Shown here: positions 1 to 9,544 of the stretch, piece after piece | How positions within the stretch are numbered: position 1 is the first letter of the stretch | How the letters are laid out: every line of letters starts with the position of its first letter | Source of the DNA: Gracilariopsis chorda | Taxonomy: Eukaryota; Rhodophyta; Florideophyceae; Gracilariales; Gracilariaceae | Assembly: GCA_003194525.1 (NCBI GenBank) | Contig: NBIV01000742.1 | Span: 1 to 26,860 of the forward strand | DNA length: 26,860 bases | Direction: 5' to 3' | The notes under the pieces: model-generated | Seen by the model: only the letters and a program-made list of their open reading frames with translations | Told to the model about the DNA's origin: nothing | Database searches by the model: none | Made by a program: the position numbers and the translations under genes

Positions 1-5
1 CAACA
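1..5 (+). repeat. 3' end of an upstream LTR (last 5 bp)
   Basis: The first five bases, CAACA, equal the last five bases of each complete LTR in the window. They directly precede the primer binding site, as at 6645-6649. The array therefore very probably continues to the left. Confidence 0.8.
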
Positions 6-19
6 GGTTATGGGCCCAG
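6..19 (+). promoter_or_regulatory. Minus-strand primer binding site, unit 1
   Basis: GGTTATGGGCCCAG begins at the first base after the LTR end. It is complementary to the anticodon stem-loop (around CAT) of eukaryotic initiator tRNA-Met, not to the tRNA 3' end. Drosophila copia and Ty5 prime in this way, from an internally cleaved tRNA-iMet fragment. Confidence 0.85.
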
Positions 20-790
20 AGCGTCGACTTTTTGCAGACGTCGCGCTCTACTAATATCTCTTTGGTTCTACGAAGACTGGTTTTCTTTCGCGCAGGTACG
101 CGTTGCGTTGCGAGCGAGCGATCTTGTGGAAGTCGAGTGGCAGTGGTGAAAGTAGGCAAAGCGTTCAGAGACACCTTCTCTGGTAAGCCGACCTGCGCCT
201 GTTCCGATCCCTGCTTCTTTGCTTCAGCGCACAAGGAAGACCGCGCTATTTTCGGGCAAGCGACTAGAAGGGGTTAACTGGTGAAAGCTTATCGCGTCAG
301 CTACTAGCCTCCCTTGGACGTCTCGTACGGATTGTAAAGCCCCTCGCTCTGAAGTGCGCAGAGCAGGATTGGTCGCAGAAATCCGCATCTCACCTGGAGA
401 GAGTTACCAGGAACCAGAGGATTCGGACCTCTAGGGTAGCGGGGATAGTATCTCCTGCCAGTGCGCCCGTCTTAAGAAGTTTTATTTCTGTCCAGGCTCG
501 TATCAGTACGTCCTGTGAGTAAACTCCGGGCGTTGAGTACCCGAACTCTGCCTGTGATCGCGTACGAGACGCGTCTCGACAAGCGTAGTAGACTTGGTTA
601 CACGGTCTCCGCTGAAGTTTTCGATGTTGAGTGTTTGAGATTCTTCTCCGCTACAGTTTTTCTGGTTCTTTGTGTAACAGAACCCTGGAAATCCCTCTTT
701 TAGCTTCAATACATTGCGTGGATATCACTACATTTGGCATCTACATAGTTGCTTTTGTTGCTTTTCTTTGGTTCTAGTCCCGTAGGAACC
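20..790 (+). other. Non-coding leader of unit 1
   Basis: About 770 bp lie between the PBS and the gag ATG. I see no credible gene; the short frames here have no recognisable domain. Visible structure includes a hairpin just after the PBS and a 14-bp perfect palindrome at 565-578. A candidate splice donor (GTGAGTAA, 515) and a pyrimidine-rich acceptor ending in TCTAG (777) are also present. The copy differs from unit 2 by a few one-base indels. Confidence 0.7.
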
Positions 791-2533
791 ATGTCCGACT
801 CCGAAGTTGAAACGGAATCCACATCTGGAATGAAAAATTCCTCGTTTCCATGGTAAGCGTGGTGATGATTATATGCTGTGGCGTCACCGTCTCCGTGCTG
901 CATGCCGTATTAATGGTGTCTGGAATGTCGCGAATCCCTCTGGGGTTCAATCTACCACAGATATTTCAACTCAAGACACAACTACCGCAGGTAGTGGCAC
1001 TGAAATAGCAACTCCCCGTATCATTGCGAAACGAGAAAAGGCTTGTGGTATCATCATCTGTGCTCTTGGTGATGCTCCATTACGCGTAGTCATGGACGTG
1101 GATGATGATCCTGCACGTATGTTGCAACTCTTGGATGGACGTTATGCCTCCAATAGGACTGTATCTAGAATTGCAGTGCAGACACGATTGTTCCGAATGT
1201 CGTACAGCGGTGAGAACATGTCCAGCTATGTGGATCAATACACGGCATTGTTCGCTCAGTTAGACCGTATGGGCAAGGATGCTGCTATACCGGAGTCTCA
1301 CAAGGCACCTATGCTACTTGCTTCCATTGATCCGAACAGTTCGTTGGAGTCCATGGCTGCTGCACTCCGTACCAAGGACATATCGGAACTGACTTGGGAC
1401 TATGTGGCAACCACTTTGATCGATGAGTACAATGCTCGTCTGGTCAGTTCTTCTAGTTCTGGACGTACGCGAAGACGAAAGAAGAACAGAAGCAAAGGTT
1501 CTGGTGGTTCACGTGTGTCCCAATACTCCAGTCACACTCACATCAGGGATGGAAGTGACTCTGATGATCGGCCAAGTACAACTGGTAGAGCATACGTGGT
1601 GTCCAGTAACCGGACTTATCACTGTGAATTCTGTGATCGTGATGGTCACACAAAGGACAGATGCCATGTGAATCCCGATAACCCAGATAATCACTTACCC
1701 AAAAGCATCCTGGACAAGCTTAACATCAAATCGAAGAGCAAATCTGGGGCGTCCAAGTCTTGCAATAAACCGGCTGGTAGTTCATCAAAGATTGAGGTAT
1801 GTGGCACTGGAAAAGTCTTCCATCGTACCTCCCGACAGTTGTGATATGGACACCTATGCCGATAGTGGTGCTACATCACACTTTTTCGATTCGGTGTCTG
1901 CGTTTATTCCCGAGTCTTTGCACAACGTAGAAACTCGAACCATCATGCTTGCCGACAATACTGAAGTATGTGCAACGCAGCGGGGTGACATAGTATTGCC
2001 ATTTGAGTACGCAAACCTACGATTGACTGATGTCCTGTTCGTTCCAGAACTGGAATACAATTTGGTGTCCATAGGATGCTTGGCGGACAAGGGCATTGAA
2101 TCTTCTTTCGCTCAAGTGAAGTTCGTCTCACCTTGGACAATGGGTTTGTAGTCGGCAGTGGCCATCGCGATCGACGCTCGGGTTGTACACCTTACCCGAT
2201 CCGATATTGCAAGGTACCAAACCAACCCCATCCTCGTCACCAACTAGTGGAGATCATTGCATGAAGACATCGGAGTCCAGTATTGCTAATCTATGGCATC
2301 GGCGACTTGCCCACATCAATGCGCGCGACCTCCAGTCAGTTTACAAACATGCTGAAGGGGTGCCGAAGATGTCGGGAATGGAGGAGATATGCCGCCCGTG
2401 TATGCTTGGTAAGGCACATAAACTTCCGTTCCCTGGCAAATACGACCGAGCATCAGCCGTAGGTGAGGTGGTACACTCCGATATACTAGGGCCCTTGTAC
2501 CTTCATTCCCACAAAAGTTTCAATATGCCCTAC
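791..2533 (+). pseudogene. gag-pol: gag-protease-integrase N-terminal part, frameshifted (unit 1)
   Basis: This is the unit 1 counterpart of the open frame at 7437-9200. The natural start is ATG 791 (context ACCATGT). An extra A in the A-run 833-837 shifts the frame 14 codons in, so most of Gag reads in the next phase (873-1844). That stretch keeps the CCHC knuckle. A 5-nt loss near 1803, before the protease, breaks the frame again, and further one-base losses follow near 2104, 2178, 2492 and 2530. The protease motif DSGATSHFF and the integrase HHCC region are recognisable in separate frames. These are mostly homopolymer-type indels, so consensus error is as likely as true mutation. Confidence 0.85.
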
Positions 2534-3311
2534 TGTTGAGAGTTGAAAGGAAGTTGAGGGGATGGAAGGGAAGTTCGCCAGCTCTAGCTTGGATTTACTT
2601 GGAGGTCCTTCAGGCACATCTTATATACCACTCTAAACTCGAATTGCGGGAACACCAACTACAAGTAAAACCTAAACCACTAAGCAGGGACACTCAATAC
2701 TACCAATCATCATCTAACATGACATAGCCAGCTCAGCACAACCTCATTACACCAACGCACACCAACGCACCAATGTTCTGTAATAGTTACGTGCATACAC
2801 ATGACCATGACAAGGCACAAATTCACGACTCCAACACACGCCAGCACATGCCAACACATCACGGTAAGTCAACACGTCACGGTAAGTCGGCACGTAACCT
2901 GTGGTGTTAGTGCCATGTCATCATGTGGCAATGCACACAACACCCACGTCATCAATATACCCGTGAATGTGTAAACCTGTTGACAGTGCATGCGCACCTT
3001 ACCATTGTACCAACCACTGCTTGTACCACTTGTACCAGGTGTCAACCACCTCATCAGTATCCCTGCACACAACGTACACTGTGACCACTGTAGTAGCTGG
3101 ACACGTGGGTGTGTCCAACCGATCCAGTTATGCCATACCACTTGTAACGCACCACGTTGCATATGTACACTTGCAGTAGCCAATCAGAAAGCCAGTTTCA
3201 CGTTGGGTTCGCGCACACGCGCATATGCCCTTTTGCAGAGGTACCCTCTAAAACAGCCCATGCTCCCCGGAACATTTGGTTTTCAGTGACAGCACAGTAC
3301 TACTGCCAACA
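2534..3311 (-). repeat. Antisense solo LTR inserted in integrase (unit 1)
   Basis: The insert has TGTTG...CAACA ends and lies in the minus orientation relative to the host element. It is 778 bp here against 779 bp in unit 2, because of a few one- or two-base indels. The left target duplication reads CCTAC, through loss of one T, and the right one (3312-3316) is TCTAC. See 9188-9966 for the reference copy. Confidence 0.83.
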
Positions 3312-5856
3312 TCTACCTTCCTTGACGAGCATTCAAGGTATGCACTCTTAGGCTTTCATGCCATAAAATGAAATTGCTGTTGTATGTCGATGCAGTTGAG
3401 CACAAGTTCCAGCAGCTTGGAGGAGTGGCCATTGCGAAAGTACACTCGGATACATGCCCAGGAGTATATTGCGTTGCAGCTGAACCCTGCCAACAATCTT
3501 CAAGACACTTCTTTCTCTCCTCCGTATACTCCGGAACACAATGCAATAGCCGAGCGCATCAATCCGCACTATGGAGGAAGCTGCTCGAGCTTTGCTCATA
3601 CAGGCAAGTCTCCCAGAGTGCTTGTGGCCATACGCATTAAAGCACGTCATAACATGTTCGCAATAGGGTTTATCACTCAGCAACTGAAGCAGCCCTTACC
3701 TTTTGATGACTGGTTCAAAACCATCCCTGAAGCATGTCAAAGTGTTTGGGTGTGCTGCGTTCGTGCTTAAGATGAAACCGGATACCAAGTTTCGAGTCTC
3801 GTGCACTTGAGGGAGTGTACTTGCAGACTCTTGAGCATGGTGTGTATGATGTTTTTAGTCAATGACAGTGATGAGATTCCACGCATTGTAAAGTCTCGGC
3901 ATGTGACAATTTGACGAGTCCAAGTTCCCTGGGGCACCATTTCTGGAACATGTTATGAGTGATGAAGGTGCATCAGATGATACTTATGAATGCACAGATC
4001 ACTCTGAAATCGATACTGGAGAGCGTAGTATGGTTTTCTGTGGACACCCCATTCGACATTGAGAGTGATACGGAACATATTGAATCCACTCCTATACCAA
4101 CGGCACAGAGCATTGAAAGCAGGTACCGATCATCCAGATGATAGCGAGCATACTCTTGGTGACGATTCGGACCCAGACAATTGTGGTGAGCATGCCCCAA
4201 GTGCTAGTCAACATACTTCGGACACTGATGTCTTTACCGGAATCTGAGCCAGAACCACGCTATCCTCGCCGTACACGACGTGCACCAGCTAAGTGGTGGT
4301 ACATGGCCGGTAGTGCAACGTCACAAATGGATATTGCTACCAGTGATGAACCTACTCTGGCGAAGCACTGTCTGCCACACCACTTGAGCAGAGCCTTTGG
4401 AAGGGTGCCATTGATGAAGAACTGACATCTCTGGAGGAGAAGAACACTTGGGAGGAGGATGAATACCTGCCTCTCAGCCTCTTCCTACTCATGTCATTCT
4501 AAACGTAAAGCGCGATGCCAAAGGATCAGTGAGAGATTTAAGGCTAGGGTTGTGGCTGGTGGCAATCACCAGACATACGGGCAGAACTACATGGAGACAT
4601 ATGCGCCAGTAGTGCCATTTAGGCCTGGTCCGCATGTTCCTGTACGTCGCACTTTGTCTTCAGATGTATGTGGCTCAAGTAGATGTTAAGACTGCATTTC
4701 TCAACGGTGAGCTTAAAGAAGACGTGTGGGTGATGTCGCCGCGTGGTGTTCCTGGTCTGACCACAAAGTGCTATAAGCTACTCAAGGCTATGTACGGTTT
4801 GAAACAGGCTCATCTAGCATGGCACACCAAGTTCAAAGCAGACATGAAGAGGTTGGGTTTTGAGGAACTACCCAGCGCACCGTGCGTATTCAAGCGAAAG
4901 GTTGGAGATGGCATGTATGCCTACATACTCGTATATGTGGACGACATTCTGGTGTTCACGCCAACGCTGGGGCAACGGACTACGGTGTTGGAGGAGCTCA
5001 AAAACACTCTATGACCTCCGCATTGAGAACCGAATCACTCTGTACCTTGGCGTGGAGCTGTCATGGAAGATAGGTACAAGCCGGACAACTCCTTGGTGTC
5101 AAGCTGGGACAGTCGCTGTATATTGAAAGTATACTTCGACGATTTGGTCTCCAGAACGCTAAGCCAGTACCTAGCCCTATGGTGGAGTGCTTCTTCACAT
5201 CTCTAGCAATGGAGGAGGACAAATCACCAATGGATGTGCAGTTGTACCAGCAGATGATCGGGTCTCTGCTGTACTTGGCACTACGTACTAGGTTGGATAT
5301 ACTTGCACCAGTTCTCATCCTGGCTCGTTTTCAGAGTGCTCCTACCGCTTGGTGTCACAAAGCAGTGAAGCGTGTGCTCAGGTACCTGTGTGGAACGCGA
5401 CAGCATGGGCTATGCTACAGGCCTGGATCGCTAGATCTGCATGGTTTTGTGGACTCTGACTACGCTGGAGATACTACGAGTCGGAAGTCGATGTCCGGGT
5501 ATATCGTTAAACTTGGGTCAGCAACCTGCTGGTATGGTGGTAGAAAACAAGCGTCAGTTGCGCTATCCACTGGCGAGGCGGAGTACTATGCTCTGACTTT
5601 GGCTGCACAGGAAGTGGTATGGGTTGCTCGTGTGCTACGGGAATGCGGCTTCGACATGAAACCTTTGGTTCCTCTACACTCTGACAACCAGTGCGCATTG
5701 GAGTGGGCTGGTGGTGAAAGGTGTCCTTCTAGTCGTGCTAAACACATTGATGTAAAGGTTCACTTTATCCGAGATCTCATGAGAGACAATGTGATTAGTG
5801 TTCAATACGTCCCAAGTGAGCTGAATGATGCCGATTTACTCACCAAGCCATTGTGA
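3312..5856 (+). pseudogene. gag-pol: Integrase core-RT-RNase H part, multiply frameshifted (unit 1)
   Basis: This part matches unit 2 from 9967 to the stop at 12504. Between about 3340 and 5090 I count roughly twenty one-base gains or losses against unit 2, for example near 3663, 3793, 4028, 4213, 4360, 4623, 5001 and 5088. No long frame therefore survives in the integrase C-terminus and linker. RT fragments with the first catalytic Asp (VDVKTAFLNG) and YVDDILVF are readable at 4634-5014. The RNase H part (5179-5856) is fully open and ends in ADLLTKPL. The sharp end of damage at about 5090 points to consensus quality rather than decay. Confidence 0.87.
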
Positions 5857-5907
5857 CGTATGAGTGTTAATGCCATTCTCAAACGGCTTGGTCTTGGACA
5901 GGAACTC

Positions 5908-5916
5908 GAGGAGGAG
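5908..5916 (+). promoter_or_regulatory. Polypurine tract, unit 1
   Basis: GAGGAGGAG directly abuts the TG of the LTR at 5917. This is where the plus-strand primer of an LTR retrotransposon sits. It is short but exactly placed. Confidence 0.75.
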
Positions 5917-6465
5917 TGTTGAAGTGTTGAACTCTACAAGTGGTCGAGTGCCTGGCCAACCCCCACAGAAGGTGTCAGCTTGGTCCAAAACCAAACCTTC
6001 AGGGGACGATGGGCATTTTTGGAGCCCCTCGCTCCAAAAGCGCATATGCGCCTCTGCTCAAACCCAACGTGAAACGGCAATGTGATTGGCTACTGCAAAA
6101 TGCTATATGCATTGTATACCGTACAAGTGTTATGGAGTGTATGGTACTGGAATGCGGATATGCAGAAGTGGAGCAATGTGGTTGGTCCAAGTGTGCGCGC
6201 AGTAGACGGTTGTGCTGCAATGCCGAAGATGCGAATGGGAGCTGTATTGGGTGATTTGGGACAATGTGCGTTTGCGGGCTGCGCGGAGGGGTTGGAGTGC
6301 AAGGATGGTAATTGTTGATTTTTTAGAGCTGGTTCCAGATCAAGGGACTGGCAATGGATTTGCCGCATTGATTGATTTAGTTATTTGAAATTGTGACCCT
6401 CTAGATTGTGTGCGCGTTTCGTGTACACCTGCACACACGAATAACGTGTAGTGTAATGGTGCAAC

Positions 6466-6494
6466 CACCGCCGTCGCTTGCTGCGACGACGGTG
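6466..6494 (+). promoter_or_regulatory. GC-rich stem-loop in LTR 1
   Basis: A 12-nt arm (6466-6477) pairs with 6483-6494 with one C/A mismatch around a 5-nt TTGCT loop. It lies about 20 bp before the TATA-like element. The same structure occurs in the other LTRs. Its function is unknown; it could be a transcript-end or regulatory structure. Confidence 0.5.
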
Positions 6495-6510
6495 AAGTGT
6501 GTGCGGTAGG

Positions 6511-6520
6511 GTATATGTAG
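6511..6520 (+). promoter_or_regulatory. TATA-like element of LTR 1
   Basis: GTATATGTAG lies 130 bp before the LTR end. The related solo LTR has a stronger TATATAAG at a comparable distance from its own 3' end. Transcription would start roughly 25-35 bp downstream, which would place the U3/R border near 6545. The start itself is inferred, not seen. Confidence 0.45.
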
Positions 6521-6649
6521 ATTGGCTTTGCCTGCTGTCGAGTAAACTGGTCGACTAAGGCTGACAACCTTCCTTGTTTTATTTTCTTGTTTCTTCTTCC
6601 TCCCGTTGTTTCTTCCCTTTTGTTTTCATAACCCGCGTGCGTTGCAACA

Positions 6650-6663
6650 GGTTATGGGCCCAG
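6650..6663 (+). promoter_or_regulatory. Primer binding site, unit 2
   Basis: GGTTATGGGCCCAG directly follows the LTR end at 6649, with no spacer. It matches the initiator tRNA-Met anticodon region, as in unit 1. A hairpin follows at 6662-6693: AGAGCG/CGCTCT plus CGAC/GTCG with one bulged T. Confidence 0.85.
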
Positions 6664-7436
6664 AGCGTCGACTTTTTGCAGACGTCGCGCTCTACTAATA
6701 TCTCTTTGGATTCTACGAAGACTGGTTTTTCTTTCGCGCAGGTACGCGTTGCGTTGCGAGCGAGCGAATCTTGTGGAAGTCGAGTGGCAGTGGTGAAAGT
6801 AGGCAAAGCGTTCAGAGACACCTTCTCTGGTAAGCCGACCTGCGCCTGTTCCGATCCCTGCTTCTTTGCTTCAGCGCACAAGGAAGACCGCGCTATTTTC
6901 GGGCAAGCGACTAGAAGGGGTTAACTGGTGAAAGCTTATCGCGTCAGCTACTAGCCTCCCTTGGACGTCTCGTACGGATTGTAAAGCCCCTCGCTCTGAA
7001 GTGCGCAGAGCAGGATTGGTCGCAGAATCCGCATCTCACCTGGAGAGAGTTACCAGGAACCAGAGGATTCGGACCTCTAGGGTAGCGGGGATAGTATCTC
7101 CTGCCAGTGCGCCCGTCTTAAGAAGTTTTATTTCTGTCCAGGCTCGTATCAGTACGTCCTGTGAGTAAACTCCGGGCGTTGAGTACCCGAACTCTGCCTG
7201 TGATCGCGTACGAGACGCGTCTCGACAAGCGTAGTAGACTTGGTTACACGGTCTCCGCTGAAGTTTTCGATGTTGAGTGTTTGAGATTCTTCTCCGCTAC
7301 AGTTTTTCTGGTTCTTTGTGTAACAGAACCCTGGAAATCCCTCTTTTAGCTTCAATACATTGCGTGGATATCACTACATTTGGCATCTACATAGTTGCTT
7401 TTGTTGCTTTTCTTTGGTTCTAGTCCCGTAGGAACC
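6664..7436 (+). other. Non-coding leader of unit 2
   Basis: About 770 bp lie between PBS and gag, with no supported gene. The region holds the hairpin next to the PBS and a perfect 14-bp palindrome CGAGACGCGTCTCG (7211-7224). A candidate intron runs from GTGAGTAA (7161) to TTCTAG (7423), ending 13 bp before the gag ATG. Packaging and dimerisation signals of LTR elements usually lie in such leaders, but none can be proved here. Confidence 0.7.
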
Positions 7437-9200
7437 ATGTCCGACTCCGAAGTTGAAACGGAATCCACATCTGGAATGAAAATTCCTCGTTTCCATGGTA
7501 AGCGTGGTGATGATTATATGCTGTGGCGTCACCGTCTCCGTGCTGCATGCCGTATTAATGGTGTCTGGAATGTCGCGAATCCCTCTGGGGTTCAATCTAC
7601 CACAGATATTTCAACTCAAGACACAACTACCGCAGGTAGTGGCACTGAAATAGCAACTCCCCGTATCATTGCGAAACGAGAAAAGGCTTGTGGTATCATC
7701 ATCTGTGCTCTTGGTGATGCTCCATTACGCGTAGTCATGGACGTGGATGATGATCCTGCACGTATGTTGCAACTCTTGGATGGACGTTATGCCTCCAATA
7801 GGACTGTATCTAGAATTGCAGTGCAGACACGATTGTTCCGAATGTCGTACAGCGGTGAGAACATGTCCAGCTATGTGGATCAATACACGGCATTGTTCGC
7901 TCAGTTAGACCGTATGGGCAAGGATGCTGCTATACCGGAGTCTCACAAGGCACCTATGCTACTTGCTTCCATTGATCCGAACAGTTCGTTGGAGTCCATG
8001 GCTGCTGCACTCCGTACCAAGGACATATCGGAACTGACTTGGGACTATGTGGCAACCACTTTGATCGATGAGTACAATGCTCGTCTGGTCAGTTCTTCTA
8101 GTTCTGGACGTACGCGAAGACGAAAGAAGAACAGAAGCAAAGGTTCTGGTGGTTCACGTGTGTCCCAATACTCCAGTCACACTCACATCAGGGATGGAAG
8201 TGACTCTGATGATCGGCCAAGTACAACTGGTAGAGCATACGTGGTGTCCAGTAACCGGACTTATCACTGTGAATTCTGTGATCGTGATGGTCACACAAAG
8301 GACAGATGCCATGTGAATCCCGATAACCCAGATAATCACTTACCCAAAAGCATCCTGGACAAGCTTAACATCAAATCGAAGAGCAAATCTGGGGCGTCCA
8401 AGTCTTGCAATAAACCGGCTGGTAGTTCATCAAAGATTGAGGTATGTGGTATGGCACTGGAAAAGTCTTCCATCGTACCTCCCGACAGTTGTGATATGGA
8501 CACCTATGCCGATAGTGGTGCTACATCACACTTTTTCGATTCGGTGTCTGCGTTTATTCCCGAGTCTTTGCACAACGTAGAAACTCGAACCATCATGCTT
8601 GCCGACAATACTGAAGTATGTGCAACGCAGCGGGGTGACATAGTATTGCCATTTGAGTACGCAAACCTACGATTGACTGATGTCCTGTTCGTTCCAGAAC
8701 TGGAATACAATTTGGTGTCCATAGGATGCTTGGCGGACAAGGGCATTGAATCTTTCTTTCGCTCAAGTGAAGTTCGTCTCACCTTGGACAATGGGTTTGT
8801 AGTCGGCAGTGGCCATCGCGATCGACGCTCGGGGTTGTACACCTTACCCGATCCGATATTGCAAGGTACCAAACCAACCCCATCCTCGTCACCAACTAGT
8901 GGAGATCATTGCATGAAGACATCGGAGTCCAGTATTGCTAATCTATGGCATCGGCGACTTGCCCACATCAATGCGCGCGACCTCCAGTCAGTTTACAAAC
9001 ATGCTGAAGGGGTGCCGAAGATGTCGGGAATGGAGGAGATATGCCGCCCGTGTATGCTTGGTAAGGCACATAAACTTCCGTTCCCTGGCAAATACGACCG
9101 AGCATCAGCCGTAGGTGAGGTGGTACACTCCGATATACTAGGGCCCCTTGTACCTTCATTCCCACAAAAGTTTCAATATGCCTCTACTGTTGAGAGTTGA
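7437..9200 (+). CDS. gag-pol: Gag-protease-integrase N-terminal polyprotein, cut short by an inserted LTR (unit 2)
   Basis: This open frame of 587 codons begins at ATG 7437, chosen for its ACCATGT context and position after the leader; an in-frame TTG upstream is unlikely. Residues ~1-270 are Gag (core of the virus-like particle), with basic and Ser-rich stretches near 215-235. Residues 278-291 form a CX2CX4HX4C nucleic-acid-binding knuckle. The aspartic protease motif DSGA is at 359-362. The integrase zinc domain has H505, H510, C536 and C539. The first catalytic Asp of the integrase core is D566 (VVHSD). The last codons are read into the inserted LTR and stop at 9198-9200, so the product lacks the integrase core, RT and RNase H. 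The frame continues in phase after 9967. Such a product could still make Gag and protease, but that is inferred. Confidence 0.9.
   Translation: MSDSEVETESTSGMKIPRFHGKRGDDYMLWRHRLRAACRINGVWNVANPSGVQSTTDISTQDTTTAGSGTEIATPRIIAKREKACGIIICALGDAPLRVVMDVDDDPARMLQLLDGRYASNRTVSRIAVQTRLFRMSYSGENMSSYVDQYTALFAQLDRMGKDAAIPESHKAPMLLASIDPNSSLESMAAALRTKDISELTWDYVATTLIDEYNARLVSSSSSGRTRRRKKNRSKGSGGSRVSQYSSHTHIRDGSDSDDRPSTTGRAYVVSSNRTYHCEFCDRDGHTKDRCHVNPDNPDNHLPKSILDKLNIKSKSKSGASKSCNKPAGSSSKIEVCGMALEKSSIVPPDSCDMDTYADSGATSHFFDSVSAFIPESLHNVETRTIMLADNTEVCATQRGDIVLPFEYANLRLTDVLFVPELEYNLVSIGCLADKGIESFFRSSEVRLTLDNGFVVGSGHRDRRSGLYTLPDPILQGTKPTPSSSPTSGDHCMKTSESSIANLWHRRLAHINARDLQSVYKHAEGVPKMSGMEEICRPCMLGKAHKLPFPGKYDRASAVGEVVHSDILGPLVPSFPQKFQYASTVES
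9183..9187 (+). repeat. Left target site duplication of the solo LTR (unit 2)
   Basis: TCTAC stands immediately before the TG of the insert and recurs at 9967-9971 immediately after its CA. Five-base duplications are the norm for copia integrases. Confidence 0.85.
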
Positions 9201-9273
9201 AAGGAAGTTGAGGGGATGGAAGGGAAGTTCGCCAGCTCTAGCTTGGATTTACTTGGAGGTCCTTCAGGCACAT

Positions 9274-9283
9274 CTTATATACC
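9274..9283 (-). promoter_or_regulatory. TATA box of the antisense solo LTR (unit 2)
   Basis: The minus strand reads GGTATATAAG, about 90 bp before the insert's own 3' end at 9188. If active, it would drive transcription leftwards across integrase, protease and gag, antisense to the element. Copies occur in all units (for example 2620-2629 in unit 1). Confidence 0.5.
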
Positions 9284-9514
9284 ACTCTAAACTCGAATTG
9301 CGCGGGAACACCAACTACAAGTAAAACCTAAACCACTAAGCAGGGACACTCAATACTACCAATCATCATCTAACATGACATAGCCAGCTCAGCACAACCT
9401 CATTACACCAACGCACACCAACGCACCAATGTTCTGTAATAGTTACGTGCATACACATGACCATGACAAGGCACAAATTCACGACTCCAACACACGCCAG
9501 CACATGCCAACACA

Positions 9515-9544
9515 TCACGGTAAGTCAACACGTCACGGTAAGTC
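9515..9544 (+). repeat. Short tandem repeat inside the solo LTR
   Basis: TCACGGTAAGTC occurs twice with an 18-bp period, at 9515-9526 and 9533-9544, within a CACG/CAAC-rich stretch. Short repeats in the U3 part of an LTR are often enhancer-type elements; here that role is a guess. Confidence 0.6.

Larger units (their letters stand above)
6..6649 (+). mobile_element. Tandem unit 1: copia-type element, internal region plus downstream LTR
   Basis: The internal region (6-5916) is followed by LTR 1 (5917-6649). The order is PBS, leader, gag, protease, integrase split by a solo LTR, RT, RNase H, PPT, LTR. The gag-PR-IN-RT-RNaseH order defines Ty1/copia (Pseudoviridae-type) elements, as opposed to gypsy elements where integrase follows RNase H. 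This is the most indel-ridden copy. Small length changes are frequent between about 830 and 5090 and disappear abruptly after that. Confidence 0.93.
5917..6649 (+). repeat. LTR 1 of the array element (733 bp)
   Basis: The LTR starts TGTTGAAGTG after the PPT and ends GCAACA just before the next PBS, with 5-bp TGTTG/CAACA terminal inverted repeats. It contains a GGAGC/GCTCC hairpin (6021-6035) and the palindrome GCGCATATGCGC (6040-6051). An inverted CCAAT box (ATTGG) lies within 6071-6090. An inverted repeat TTCGTGT/ACACGAA spans 6418-6441, and a GC-rich stem-loop spans 6466-6494. A TATA-like GTATATGTAG is at 6511-6520. The last ~80 bp are strongly pyrimidine-rich. One LTR serves as 3' LTR of unit 1 and 5' LTR of unit 2. 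LTR 2 is, as far as I can see, identical. Confidence 0.92.

Noticed and set aside
5857..5916. Extra env-like gene after pol
   Set aside because: Only about 60 bp separate the pol stop from the LTR, and no frame there is long enough.
6650..6663. tRNA gene fragment
   Set aside because: Only the complement of the anticodon arm is present, flush with an LTR end. It is a primer binding site, with no cloverleaf around it.
6579..6881. Minus-strand 100-residue frame over the LTR end and leader
   Set aside because: It crosses the LTR/PBS border, has no recognisable domain and has no independent support. Other minus-strand frames over gag-pol are shadows of the real coding strand.
7395..7436. Upstream TTG start for gag
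   Set aside because: The added residues are encoded by the pyrimidine-rich pre-gag stretch. ATG 7437 has a good eukaryotic context and TTG starts are not expected in a eukaryote.
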